The translations under genes and the position numbers were made by a program. The notes under the pieces are model-generated. The model was not told the origin of the DNA. It did no database searches and saw only the letters and a program-made list of their open reading frames with translations. From Macrostomum hystrix (Eukaryota > Platyhelminthes > Macrostomidae), in the NCBI GenBank assembly GCA_950097015.1, contig CATNEN010000007.1:5322001-5386000 (forward strand): a stretch of DNA of 64,000 bases, given 5' to 3'. The stretch's first letter is position 1. Each line of letters starts with the position of its first letter. Shown piece by piece: positions 50,069 to 60,154 of the stretch.

Positions 50069-50731
50069 GCAAAGCAGTCTTCCCAGGGGGCCATTAGGAG
50101 TCGAAGTTAATGGGGATTATTTTACTATCAAAGTTGACGAAGGCAATCAGCGCTGACTAGATGCAGCCGGAGCTAATTCGGGCAATTTGACTCTCATTTT
50201 GGGATTGTTGCTATGGGATCTTGAGCTTGGATTTGTGGGATTGCAGGCAGCTGAAGACAAATGAAGGTCCAAGTCTAAAGGTCATTTGGGAAGGGACACA
50301 TTTTCATAAGATTCGAGAGCTCAGTTCAGACGCTACAAGTCAGCATCATCAGCCAGTGTCTTGTAATTCGAGATTTCAAGACCTAATCAAGTCACAAAAG
50401 AAAGTATTGAAAAAAATAAAGATGTATATAATTTTATGCTTCTTTTGTAAAAAGACAAAAAGTTTAGAGGATTTTTACTGAGTTTACCGAATATCCCACG
50501 CCGCGGATTCGAACCCGTGACTCCGATGCACTTTCAAATTGAAGTGCAAACAGACCACAGCCGGGCCGCCAAATTCCTTTTTGTCGACAACCGCCACCCG
50601 CCCCGCGCTATTCGGAGGGAGGAAAGATATTCAGAAAGAAAGTATTTTCTTCCACACATTCCCTGTTCCTCGCTGGCCTTCTGTCAGTCTGGCAGAGGAG
50701 GGCAATTCGCGCACACACGCACACACACACG

Positions 50732-50762
<31 letters not shown>

Positions 50763-51353
50763 ACACACACACACACACACACAAGAAGTTCCCAAACACT
50801 GGCTTCTGCTAGTTCTCCCATGCGCTCTCGTCTCTCCCCCACTCAGCCCAAGGCCTTTGGACCATCGGTGCGAAGCTAAGGGGGTCCCAATTAAGTCCCG
50901 GGGATATTATCCTGTCAGCAAGCCGCGGCCTAAAATCTTCCATCGCTCCTTATTTTTTCTCTCCCTTCTCCGAGGATGGGGCGGAGGGGTTAGAAAGCTG
51001 ACACAGGAAATGAAGAAGGAGAGAAGCTGGGCCGCGCCTGGAGACTGAGGGAGGCCTCGGTCAGACCGCAGCGGACTGTGCGAGAGGCAGGGGCGACCCG
51101 ATTCTGGCCATGATTTATCGCTTTGAAAAGCAGCTGGGCCGTACAGAACATGGCGAGGCCAGATGGAAAGCGGGAATCGCGGATGTTGCACAAAGTGGTG
51201 CCCCAGCTGGAATGAAAGACTTTGAAGATTGCGTGATCAGGACACATCTGCCCACCTGAGCACTTCATGTATAGTTCTCACTGACTCTCTGCGATTCACC
51301 TAAAAATTAATCCAACTTTCTTTTAACTTGTGATCATGGTCTCCTGAGACCCG
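50069..51353. other. No gene seen; contains (CA)n microsatellite
   Basis: A (CA)n stretch lies at about 50716-50782. A GC-rich segment at 50880-51260 has short open frames on both strands but no recognisable protein. Confidence 0.4.
50498..50600 (-). mobile_element. tRNA-like fragment with a perfect B box
   Basis: The minus strand reads cacgggttcgaatccgcgg at about 50503-50521. The TPsiC stem does not pair properly and no clear A box stands at the right distance, so it is taken as a SINE remnant, not a working tRNA gene. Confidence 0.35.
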
Positions 51354-51597
51354 ACATGACCCGGACTGACCCGGACTGACCCGGACTGACCCGGACTGAC
51401 CCGGACTGACCCGGACTGACCCGGACTGACCCGGACTGACCCGGACTGACACGGACTGATCGGACTGACCCAGACTAACCCGGACTGACCCGGACTGACC
51501 CGGACTGACCCGGACTAACCCGGACTGACGCGGACTGACCCGGACTGACCCGGACTGACCCGGACTGACCCGGACTGACCCAGACTAACCCGGACTC
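51354..51597. repeat. 10-bp minisatellite (CCCGGACTGA)n, about 24 units
   Basis: Nearly uniform cggactgacc units. The array ends exactly where the 130-bp copy of the membrane-protein gene tail begins. Confidence 0.96.
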
Positions 51598-51727
51598 AGG
51601 GCCGAGAGCACGGAGCTACTGATGGAGTGTAGAAATAATTCGCCCACACCTGTGTGACCAGGTTCACACACTGACCCACAATCAGCGCCTTCCTGACCGT
51701 GACGTCCTGCCTGGACCACCTGGATTA
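51598..51727 (+). pseudogene. 130-bp duplicate of the last exon end of the membrane-protein gene
   Basis: Identical to 56276-56405 except for one base (tgt against tgc at about 51630, synonymous in the gene). It includes the last coding bases, the stop and about 70 bases beyond. No splice acceptor or start is present here, so it is a fragment. Confidence 0.92.
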
Positions 51728-51785
51728 ACCAGACGGACTGACTCAAAATGCCCTAGATTGACTCGGAATGACCCAGACTAACTTA

Positions 51786-51981
51786 GACTCTCTGTACGTG
51801 TTTTTGAGTCCCTGTGGGTGTCTCTGAGTCCCTGTGGGTGTCTCTGAGTCCCTGTGGGTGTCTCTGAGTCCCTGTGGGTGTCTCTGAGTCCCTGTGGGTG
51901 TCTCTGAGACCCTGTGGGTGTCTCTGAGTCCCTGTGGGTGTCTCTGAGTCCCTGTGGGTGTCTCTGAGTCCCTGTGGGTGT
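51786..51981. repeat. 20-bp minisatellite, about 10 units
   Basis: Unit tctctgagtccctgtgggtg, almost perfect. Confidence 0.96.
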
Positions 51982-52679
51982 TTGTAGCGAAGTAGCGAAA
52001 AGTGCATATTTATTCCCCGTACCGACGCGCAGAGCCATATTTTTAATTCGGCTGGCAATAAATTAGCTGGCACCTGAATTTCAGTTAATTAAATCCAGTC
52101 TAGACAAGAGCACGCTGCGTGGGATTCCGGTCCCCGATTTGAGCCCGCTAGACATAGCTAACTTGTTAAGCTAGGATCTAGCACAGAGGAGTATGCAATA
52201 CATAAAACATGCGAGCTCTGTCCAGCGCACAGTATGTTCTGCTGAAAGGTCGCAGGCAGCTTCGGCAGAGGCAGAGGCATGGATACAGTCCGGTAGCCAT
52301 GCAGATAAGACCGAATTTCAGGGTGCTGCAGCCAGTGCCGATAAGGGCAAACAGGCCGAGAGAGGACAGGAGCTGCGGCCCGGTTCGTTCGTATGTTTCA
52401 TACGGCCGTACAGGGAGACCCACTTTCAATTTTCTTGCTCTTACCTGCCCATCAATCTCCCATTCTCCTTTCTCTTTGTTTTTCTTTGTTTCTTTTAGTT
52501 CTTCAGTGCAGTTGTTCAGCGGCTGAAATAGGAGCTTAGGACATTGGGGATTTGCCAAGAAAAACACGACCAGTTTTTGCACCCAAAGCGGTCTTGAAGT
52601 TTGCAAAACAACTTCTCAAATCTTTAGTTTTACTCGTTTTAGTGAATTGACTAAATTTCTAAACATACCTTTTACCTTA
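51982..52679. other. No gene seen
   Basis: Single-copy sequence with overlapping open frames on both strands, none recognisable. It leads into SINE family 2. Confidence 0.4.
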
Positions 52680-52992
52680 TAATAATAATAATTGCAGGAG
52701 GGCTGCGGGCAATGGCGCATCATTTGGTGACTCTAGACCCACAGCCAGCGAGGAGGCAATTCTGCCCATTTCGCTGACTCCTGAGCACACACGCACACAG
52801 ATACTGTACGCAGGCATACGCTCACACAGGTGTGTACATCTGCCCTGACTTTCTCATTGTCAGGTAGGGTACACTCTAACTGGCATAGATTGCACGACAA
52901 GCCCCCAATGAATGTGGCCTCGCCGCGGAATCGAACTCAGGAACCTTGGTGCGAGAGGCAAACGCGTTAGACCGTTCTGCCAGTCAGCCCCA
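52680..52992 (-). mobile_element. tRNA-derived SINE with ATT tail (family 2)
   Basis: On the minus strand the head carries an A box (tggcagaacgg) and B box (gagttcgattcc), followed by an unrelated body and an (ATT)n tail at about 52680-52692. The body differs from the SINE at 43.8 kb, but the tail is the same type, suggesting mobilisation by similar LINEs. Pieces of this body recur near 40362-40417 and 42243-42263 in opposite orientation. Confidence 0.7.
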
Positions 52993-53520
52993 CCTTTTAC
53001 CTTTACACCGTGTCAAAGTATTACGAGCGTATGCTCACCATGCATTATTCTTCTCTCACACTAAGTAAGTCTCTCTCAGCCGTGGTCCAATCGCTGGCTC
53101 CAATCCTGCAACTCCTAGCAGAAATGACAAAGTCAAAGATAGCCGCACAGCCAATTTATTACTCGCAGAGTCAGTTCTGCTGCTTGGGGGGTTGCGCAAA
53201 CTAAAATTGAGAAGGAGAAATAGATGAAGAAAGAGAGTCTGGGGGGGATAGTTTATGATGGCAGACTCTGCGACTGAGGACTGAGCGACCGGCATTCCTG
53301 TATGGTCGCAATTTATGATCAATTCCGTACAGATAGAGTTCCGCAGAAATTAAATATAAAATAATCCACAAGAGCTTCTATCGCTTGCATTCTGATTGGC
53401 TCCGAGAGACAGAATCCCTAAAGTCCCAATCCCTTCCATCCCCACCCTTATAGCCGCCAGCTCCAGAAGCATAGCGTCCCATTGCCGGGAAGGAATCTCC
53501 TAGAAGGTAAGCTCGCAGAC

Positions 53521-53591
53521 ATGATCTTCACACCTGTGCCGTATCAGTCGGACCCTGTGGACTTTCAGCTGGATCCGAACTACCCAGCATT

Positions 53592-53636
<45 letters not shown>

Positions 53637-56335
53637 CTCATCTGGTTGGCAGTACACCCGCTATCGATCTCCCACTCTGTTCGGCACGGTGGCCGCCATC
53701 GGATTCTTTGGAATGTCCGTCGGCTTCACCCTTATCATCTGCTCCTTCATTGTGTACAGCTCCTCGTGAGTGGCGTTGCCTGTCAGTTGCTGATGCACTT
53801 TTAGAAGACAGTCTCTACTATAATCTCTTACTGTTCGATCTTTTCTATCCCTCCGTCATCTATTCTCTCTCTTAAATCTATTCTCTCCCTCTCTTAGTCT
53901 ATTCTCTCCCTCTCTAGTCTATTCTCTCCCTCTCTAGTCTATTCTCTCCCCATCTAGTCTATTCTCTCCCCATCTAGTCTATTCTCTCCCTCTCTAGTCT
54001 AATCTCTCTCCCTCTCTAGTCTATTCTTTCCCTCTCTTAGTCTTTTCTCTCCCTCTCTAGTCTATTCTCTCCCCATCTAGTCTATTCTCTCCCCATCTAG
54101 TCTATTCTCTCCCTCTCTAGTCTATTCTCTCCCTCTCTTAGTCTTTTCTCTCCCTCTCTAGTCTATTCTCTCTCCCTCTCTAGTCTATTCTCTCCCTCTC
54201 TTAGTCTTTTCTCTCCCTCTCTAGTCTATTCTCTCGCTCTCTAGTCTATTCTCTCCCTCTCTAGTCTATTCTCTCCCTCTCTAGTCTATTCTCTCCCTCT
54301 CTAGTCTATTCTCTCGCTCTCTAGTCTATTCTCTCCCTCTCTAGTCTATTCTCTCCCACTCTAGTCTATTCTCTCGCTCTCTAGTCTAATCTCTCTCTCT
54401 CTCTGGTCTATTCTCCCCTCTCTAATATATTATAATTTCTCAAGCCTATTCAGATAAAAATCCGCAGTTTTTCCTTCTCCCATCTCCTTCTTCTCCCTTC
54501 CTCTCAATACCTCATCTCGCGTGCGACAGGCAATTTTCAGTAGCGCTAAAATCCCATTCGAAAAAGTCGAGAAATATAGAATCCCGCGGAAGTGGCAAAA
54601 TTCTGGGCGCAGTGTATCCGGGATGTGACAGAGAGAGAGAGGGAGGGATGGAGCTTGAGTGGTCCGACTTGAGCCTGCAAAACCTGCTCCACGATCATAT
54701 TTGTGAATAGAACAAATCATTAATTTGGGATTTTAGTCCCAGTCGATCACCTGCAGTAGGTTGCGTGCGAATGAAGAGGTTGGGGTTCTGCTGGGAGCAA
54801 ATTTCTCAGGTAATTTGGCACTCCCAAGCTGACAGCTGACACAAACTCAATTCTGTTCCCAATCCATGATGGCTCAATCACAGCTCACACAGTCCCATTG
54901 TTAGCAGGCTAGAGTTTGAGTTCGCCGCAACAGTGTCTTATTGATCTGCCCAGTTAGGTCTAAGAAAACTGTCAGAATTTCTTCTGACGCAGTGTGAAAT
55001 GCAGTGTCCTCATTTTCTATTCTAATTCAACACGAATTCGTCAAACACCCGAGCAAAAGTGCACCGCCGAAATTGAATTTTCTGCAGAAGAGGCGGGAAA
55101 TCGCTGGGGAAACGCAAATTGTCACTCGGCACTGCAGGGCCCACAAGATGAATAAATTTTGTTGCCAGTGACTTGGAATCACTGAAAGTCGGAAAAACTC
55201 CTCTGCGCAGGAACTCGTGCACGAATATAAACCACTTAGCAACTGGGATATTGTGAACACAAACGACCTGTCACACAAATTGTCTACCTTTTATACAAAT
55301 TAACTACCCCTGTTGGGCAAGCCAGATACCTGTTAGACAAACCAGCCACCTGTTAGACAAACCAGCCACCTGTTAGATAAGCCAGTCATATGTTAGACAA
55401 GCCAGTCATTTGTTAGAGAAGCCAGTCACCTGTTAGACAAGCTAGTCACCTGTTAGACAAACCAGCAACCTGTTTGACAAGCCAGTCATATGTTAGACAA
55501 GCCAGTCATTTGTTAGACAAGCCAGTCATATCTTAGACTAGCCAGTCATATGTTAGACAAGCCAGTCATATGTTAGACAAGCCAGTCATATGTTAGACAA
55601 GCCAGCCATTTGTTAGACAAGCCAGTCATATGTTAGACTAGCCAGTCATTTGTTAGACAAGCCAGTCATTTGTTAGACAAGCCAGTCATATGTTAGACAA
55701 GCCAGTCATATGTTAGACAAGCCAGTCATATGTTAGACAAGCCAGTCATTTGTTAGACAAGCCAGCCACCTGTTAGACAAGCTAGTCACCTGTTAGACCA
55801 GTCATCTAAAGCAAGTTTTCATGCGAACTTATTGCAGCAGAGTCTGGGGCAGCACCCTCGGTCGCGGAGGTCTCCTGCTGCTCATCACGGGCAGCGGTCT
55901 GCTCACTGCTGCAGCTCTGCATCACTTCTGCAAGAAGCAGACAAGACAGCAGGTGAGAAAGAGCTATTAAAAACATTTAGCAAAATGTATTCCTAAAAGT
56001 AGTATTGTTAGGATGTTGACCAACAATATTACGGCGATGTTAGAACTAGCTATTAGGACCTTAATGGCCATAATGTGAATGATTCGGCCCCCTACCCACA
56101 ACCTCCCGCCCGGCAGCTCCTGGGTCGCCTGCAGCGCGCCGGGGCCTCCGCGAAGCTCTGCTGCAGCCGATTCCGCGGCTCCTGCTGCCCGGCCGGCTTC
56201 GCCCACTTCATAGCTTCGAGAACTGGCAAGTCGGCAACGGGGGCGGCCGCCGCGGCGGCTCTTAGGCTGCGCTCGAGGGCCGAGAGCACGGAGCTACTGA
56301 TGGAGTGCAGAAATAATTCGCCCACACCTGTGTGA
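53521..56335 (+). CDS. Unknown small polyQ protein with two predicted membrane helices
   Basis: Three exons join in frame: 53521-53765 (donor GTGAGT), 55841-55952 (acceptor ..attgcagcag, donor gtgaga) and 56117-56335 (acceptor ..cccggcag, stop TGA), 191 aa. Residues 25-38 are an unbroken glutamine run encoded by pure CAG. A hydrophobic segment (about 53-78, TLFGTVAAIGFFGMSVGFTL onwards) and a second (about 91-108, GGLLLLITGSGLLTAAAL) predict two membrane helices separated by a short loop. The tail is basic and Cys rich (KLCCSRF, GSCCPAGF), then polyA, ending MECRNNSPTPV. There is no signal peptide, and I do not recognise the family. ATG 53521 is the first in frame; an inverted CCAAT box (attggc, near 53395) lies about 125 bp upstream. 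The last 60 coding bases and 70 bases beyond are duplicated at 51598-51727. Intron 1 carries two minisatellites. Confidence 0.68.
53592..53633 (+). repeat. Pure (CAG)14 tract coding polyglutamine
   Basis: Uninterrupted cag codons inside exon 1 of the two-helix membrane protein. Being pure, the tract is likely to vary in length between individuals. Confidence 0.95.
53870..54425. repeat. About 20-bp pyrimidine-rich minisatellite in intron 1 of the membrane-protein gene
   Basis: Unit tctagtctattctctccctc with ttagtcttttctc and ccatc variants, about 27 units, starting roughly 100 bases after the donor. Confidence 0.95.
54426..55311. other. Intron sequence without further features
   Basis: Unique DNA between the two arrays of intron 1. 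No exon keeping the reading frame was seen. Confidence 0.5.
55312..55803. repeat. 20-bp minisatellite in the same intron, about 24 units
   Basis: Unit gttagacaagccagtcatat with ccacct, cattt and actag variants. It ends about 37 bases before the exon 2 acceptor. Confidence 0.96.
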
Positions 56336-56405
56336 CCAGGTTCACACACTGACCCACAATCAGCGCCTTCCTGACCGTGACGTCCTGCCTGGACCACCTG
56401 GATTA
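56276..56405 (+). repeat. Parent copy of the 130-bp duplication
   Basis: Covers the last 60 coding bases of the membrane-protein gene and 70 bases downstream; the partner is 51598-51727. A 10-bp array begins directly after it. Confidence 0.92.
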
Positions 56406-56770
56406 GCTGACCCAGGCTGACCTGGACTGACTCGGACTGACCCAGACTAACCCGTACTGACCCAGGCTGACCTAGACTGACCTGGAATGACCTGGACTGA
56501 CCCAGGCTGACCCGGACTGACCCAGACTGACCTAGACTGACCTGGACTGACCCATGCTGAACCAGGCTGACCCGGACTGACCCAGGCTGGCCCGGACTGA
56601 CCCAGAATGACCCAGACTTACTTACCCGGACTGACCTAGACAGACGCGGACTGACCCACGCTGACCCGGACCGACCCAGGCTGACTCGGACCGACCCAGG
56701 CTGACCCGGACTGACCCAGACCGACCGAGGCTGACCCGGACTGACCCAGACTTACCCAGGCTGACCCGAT
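56406..56770. repeat. 10-bp minisatellite, diverged (GACCCAGGCT)n
   Basis: Units ctgacccgga, ctgacccagg and similar, less uniform than the related array at 51354-51597. It lies in or just beyond the 3' UTR of the membrane-protein gene. Confidence 0.93.
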
Positions 56771-57552
56771 ATGATCCCGGGGGTCAGCTCAACTTCTGAC
56801 TTGCCATTAAACTTGCTCGTATTGAGAATGTTTTTTGTATATGGGCTAGAATAAGCGGCCTTAGACAAAAGCCGCTGCTGACTCCAGAGTTATTGTCTGG
56901 AGTTTCATAAAAAATGTTAATCTTAAGAACATTGAGGAACCTTAAAAACATAAAAAACAGTACTGAATTCTAAGAAAGTGGCTTCTTGCTTTGCTGAACA
57001 TTTGTGTTTTGTTATTCTGCGCTCCTTGTCGCCCAAGCTAAAAATATTTTTTTTCTGCTTTCCTGCGAATGCATTCAAACAAAAGCGTGTAAAAATTTCG
57101 CACCGCCTACTGAGTAAAAACCGAGTAGGCAGTAAAACAAATCAAAAGAATTCACTTTGATTTCATTTATTGCCACAATAGTAGTCGAGAAGAAAAACTT
57201 AATGAGTACGAAAAACTCGGAAACGACAGATAGATGAAATCCAATATTTATTTGCTCAAAAATTCTACTGATTTTGTTGCTGCGCACTCTAAGAAGTAGC
57301 CAAAATATCCGTTGAAAAAACAAACGAACAATAACACGAAACAGTTCGTAGACACGGTCATTTAGTATAACCGAGTGGGTTTGCCGCTTCGCAGCCCAAA
57401 GACAAAAAGCTGAGAGAAAAGGTTTAAATTTAGAAGCAGAAGACAATCCGCTCTGAGGATAAATCACAAATAGGGGTTGAGTTGTGTTTCCATGGCAACT
57501 GCGAAACACCTAGCACATTTCGAGTTGGGCCGATAAATATATACACTTCACT
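56771..57552. other. No gene seen; contains an RFX-type X-box word
   Basis: AT-rich sequence. A 144-codon frame on the minus strand (57509-57075) is not recognisable. GTTTCCATGGCAAC at 57486-57499 fits the X-box pattern used by RFX factors. Confidence 0.35.
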
Positions 57553-58275
57553 CTGGGTGAGATGGGGAGAAGGAGTGAAAGGTGCAGAGTGAGATGGGGA
57601 GAAGGAGTGAAAGGTGCAGAGTGAGACGGGGAGAAGGAGTGAAAGGTGCAGAGTGAGATGGGGAGAAGGAGTGAAAGGTGTAGAGTGAGATGGGGAGAAG
57701 GAGTGAAAGGTACAGAGTGAGATGGGGAGAAGGAGTGAAAGGTGCAGAGTGAGATGGGGAGAAGGAGTGAAAGGTGTAGAGTGAGATGGGGAGAAGGAGT
57801 GAAAGGTGCAGAGTGAGATGGGGAGAAGGAGTGAAAGGTGCAGAGTGAGATGGGGAGAAGGAGTGAAAGGTGCAGAGTGAGATGGGGAGAAGGAGTGAAA
57901 GGTGTAGAGTGAGATGGGGAGAAGGAGTGAAAGGTGTAGAGTGAGATGGGGAGAAGGAGTGAAAGGTGTAGAGTGAGATGGGGAGAAGGAGTGAAAGGTG
58001 CAGAGTGAGATGGGGAGAAGGAGTGAAAGGTGCAGAGTGAGACGGGTTTAAGGAGTGAAAGGTGCAGAGTGAGACGGGGTTAAGGAGTGAAAGGTGCAGA
58101 GTGAGACGGGGTTAAGGAGTGAAAGGTGCAGAGTGAGATGGGGTGAGACGGGGTTAAGGAGTGAAAGGTGCAGAGTGAGACGGGGTTAAGGAGTGAAAGG
58201 TGCAGAGTGAGACGGGGTTAAGGAGTGAAAGGTGCAGAGTGAGACGGGGTTAAGGAGTGAAAGGTGCAGAGTGAG
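57553..58275. repeat. 32-bp purine-rich minisatellite, about 23 units
   Basis: Unit gtgagatggggagaaggagt plus gaaaggtgcaga. The right third switches to a ggggttaaggag form, giving a two-block array. Confidence 0.96.
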
Positions 58276-58911
58276 AGGATGCGAGATTCATTTGAAAAGA
58301 CAACTAAGATCCATAAAACAAGGGAATATGAAGCTAATCCAGAGTGAGAGTGACAAATCAGGGTTAGTTAAAAGCTTAAATTGCATTGGTAAATAATCGG
58401 CTAGAGACGAGAGTAAAAAATGAAATAATTTTTAACTAGTTAAGCAAACACAGAATATCAAATAAATGTTTAGATTTTTCATCTATAAGCTGACTAGCAG
58501 CGATTCAGAATGCTTTTAGAACTGATCATGATTGGATAAGAGAAGCGCTGATATTAAAAATAGAAATCAATGAGGCCACTAAATCAATTAGCCAATAGAA
58601 TACCATTTGGGGCGGCCTTAGTCAGCACAATTCAGAACACAATGCGCAAAGTGTTAACTATGAAAATGACGGCAAATAGGAAAACAGGGCTAAATAGAAC
58701 TGGATAATATTAGTAAATACAAAATAGAAGCTGTAATGCGAAAACACATGGATAGCATATAAATAGATAGACACCGTACAACCGTACTGCTACTTGGAGT
58801 AAAGGCTCAAAAAACCAATATTAGAAACTGTTTGTCAGACAAGCGACTCAAGAAAAGCGAATCAGTTTTAATACCACTCAGCTTTCTGAAGCCTAGGCTG
58901 AAAAATTGGGC
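58276..58911. other. No gene seen
   Basis: AT-rich single-copy DNA between two arrays. Confidence 0.5.
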
Positions 58912-59505
58912 TGGGGTGGGTGCAGTGGAGCTGGGGTGGGTGCAGTGTGGGCTGGGGTTGATGCAGTGGGGTCTGTGGCTGGGGTGGGTGCAGTGTGGGC
59001 TGGGGTGGGTGCAGTGTGGGCTGGGGTTGATGCAGTGGGGTCCGTGGCTGGGGTGGGTACAGTGTGGGCTTGGGTGGGTGCAGTGTGGGCTGGGGTGGGT
59101 GCAGTGTGGGCTGGGGTTGATGCAGTGGGGTCCGTGGCTGGGGTGGGTGCAGTGTGGGCTGGGGTTGATGCAGTGGGGTCCGTGGCTGGGGTGGGTACAG
59201 TGTGGGCTGGGGTGGGTGCAGTGTGGGCTGGGGTGGGTGCAGTGTGGGTTGGGGTTGATGCAGTGGGGTCCGTGGCTGGGGTGGGTGCAGTGTGGGCTGG
59301 GGTTGATGCAGTGGGGTCCGTGGCTGGGGTGGGTGCAGTGTGGGCTGGGGTTGATGCAGTGGGGTCCGTGGCTGGGGTGGGTGCAGTGTGGGCTGGGGTT
59401 GATGCAGTGGGGTCCGTGGCTGGGGTGGGTGCTGTGTGGGCTGGGGTTGGTGCAGTGGGGCTTGGGGTTGGTGCAGTGTGGCTTGCGGCTGGGGTGGGTG
59501 CCGCG
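58912..59505. repeat. G-rich composite minisatellite with 48-bp compound unit
   Basis: A 20-bp element gctggggtgggtgcagtgtg and a 28-bp element (gctggggttgatgcagtggg then gtccgtg) combine into compound units, with extra copies of the 20-bp element inserted. False open frames cover both strands. Confidence 0.95.
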
Positions 59506-60154
59506 ACGCGAACAATAATGTTCAATTATTTCTTTGGTATATATTCTTTAATTGTAAAGAAAAAATTGAAGAAAAACTGCCGAAATATGCAAAGGAAAAT
59601 AATTGCTTAAAAAAGAAGCGAAAGAAAATAATTAACAAAATAAAACATTCAGCATGAGTACAAAGGGTTGAGAACGTCAACACACACCGAACACCATAAG
59701 CACTGGGGGATTACAAACGAAGGAAACAGATTCAAGGCTGAAGTTGCACACGATCGGTTTCAATAAAGAAACTATTGGCTAGAAAAGTTGAGTTCCTTTC
59801 TAACATAGTCGTATTGTTCTGGCCTACTCATAGTAGCCAATGTTGAGTAAGACTTGAAAACCTTAAATAAGATAATATTTACCAAAAATGAAGAAGACAC
59901 ACTGACTTAGTAAACTAATGAATAACGACAATACGATATCAACAGGTAACTAAGGACAACAAAAAACCGATACCGATCCACCGTTGGATATTAGCTTATT
60001 ATAGAAAGTGGGACTTACAAACATGAGTATTAATAAGTTTAATTAGCGAGTCTCATAAGCGGACAGAAGCCTAATTTACTGGCAGCGAGTGGATAGTGGG
60101 TTAATTAATGAATTTGTTATTAATTTACAATTAGTCAGATGGCTTAGCAGCTGG
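59506..60154. other. Downstream of calcineurin A; no further gene seen
   Basis: AT-rich sequence that should contain the calcineurin 3' UTR on the minus strand. No clear polyadenylation signal was assigned. Confidence 0.45.

Noticed and set aside
49675-50110. Frames of about 140 codons on both strands (Cys/Val/Ser and His/Leu/Thr repeats)
   Set aside because: 30-bp array, period divisible by three.
50498-50600. Functional tRNA gene
   Set aside because: B box is good but the TPsiC stem does not pair and no proper A box is found.
53482-53520. Upstream start of the membrane-protein gene at 53482
   Set aside because: That codon is TTG; the first ATG in frame is 53521.
57075-57509. 144-codon minus-strand frame
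   Set aside because: Hydrophobic, AT-rich, no recognised domain or neighbouring exon; probably chance.
58832-59610. Four overlapping frames of over 200 codons (Trp/Gly/Val rich, Pro/His/Thr rich)
   Set aside because: They follow the composite G-rich array; overlapping frames on both strands cannot all be genes and none extends into recognisable sequence.
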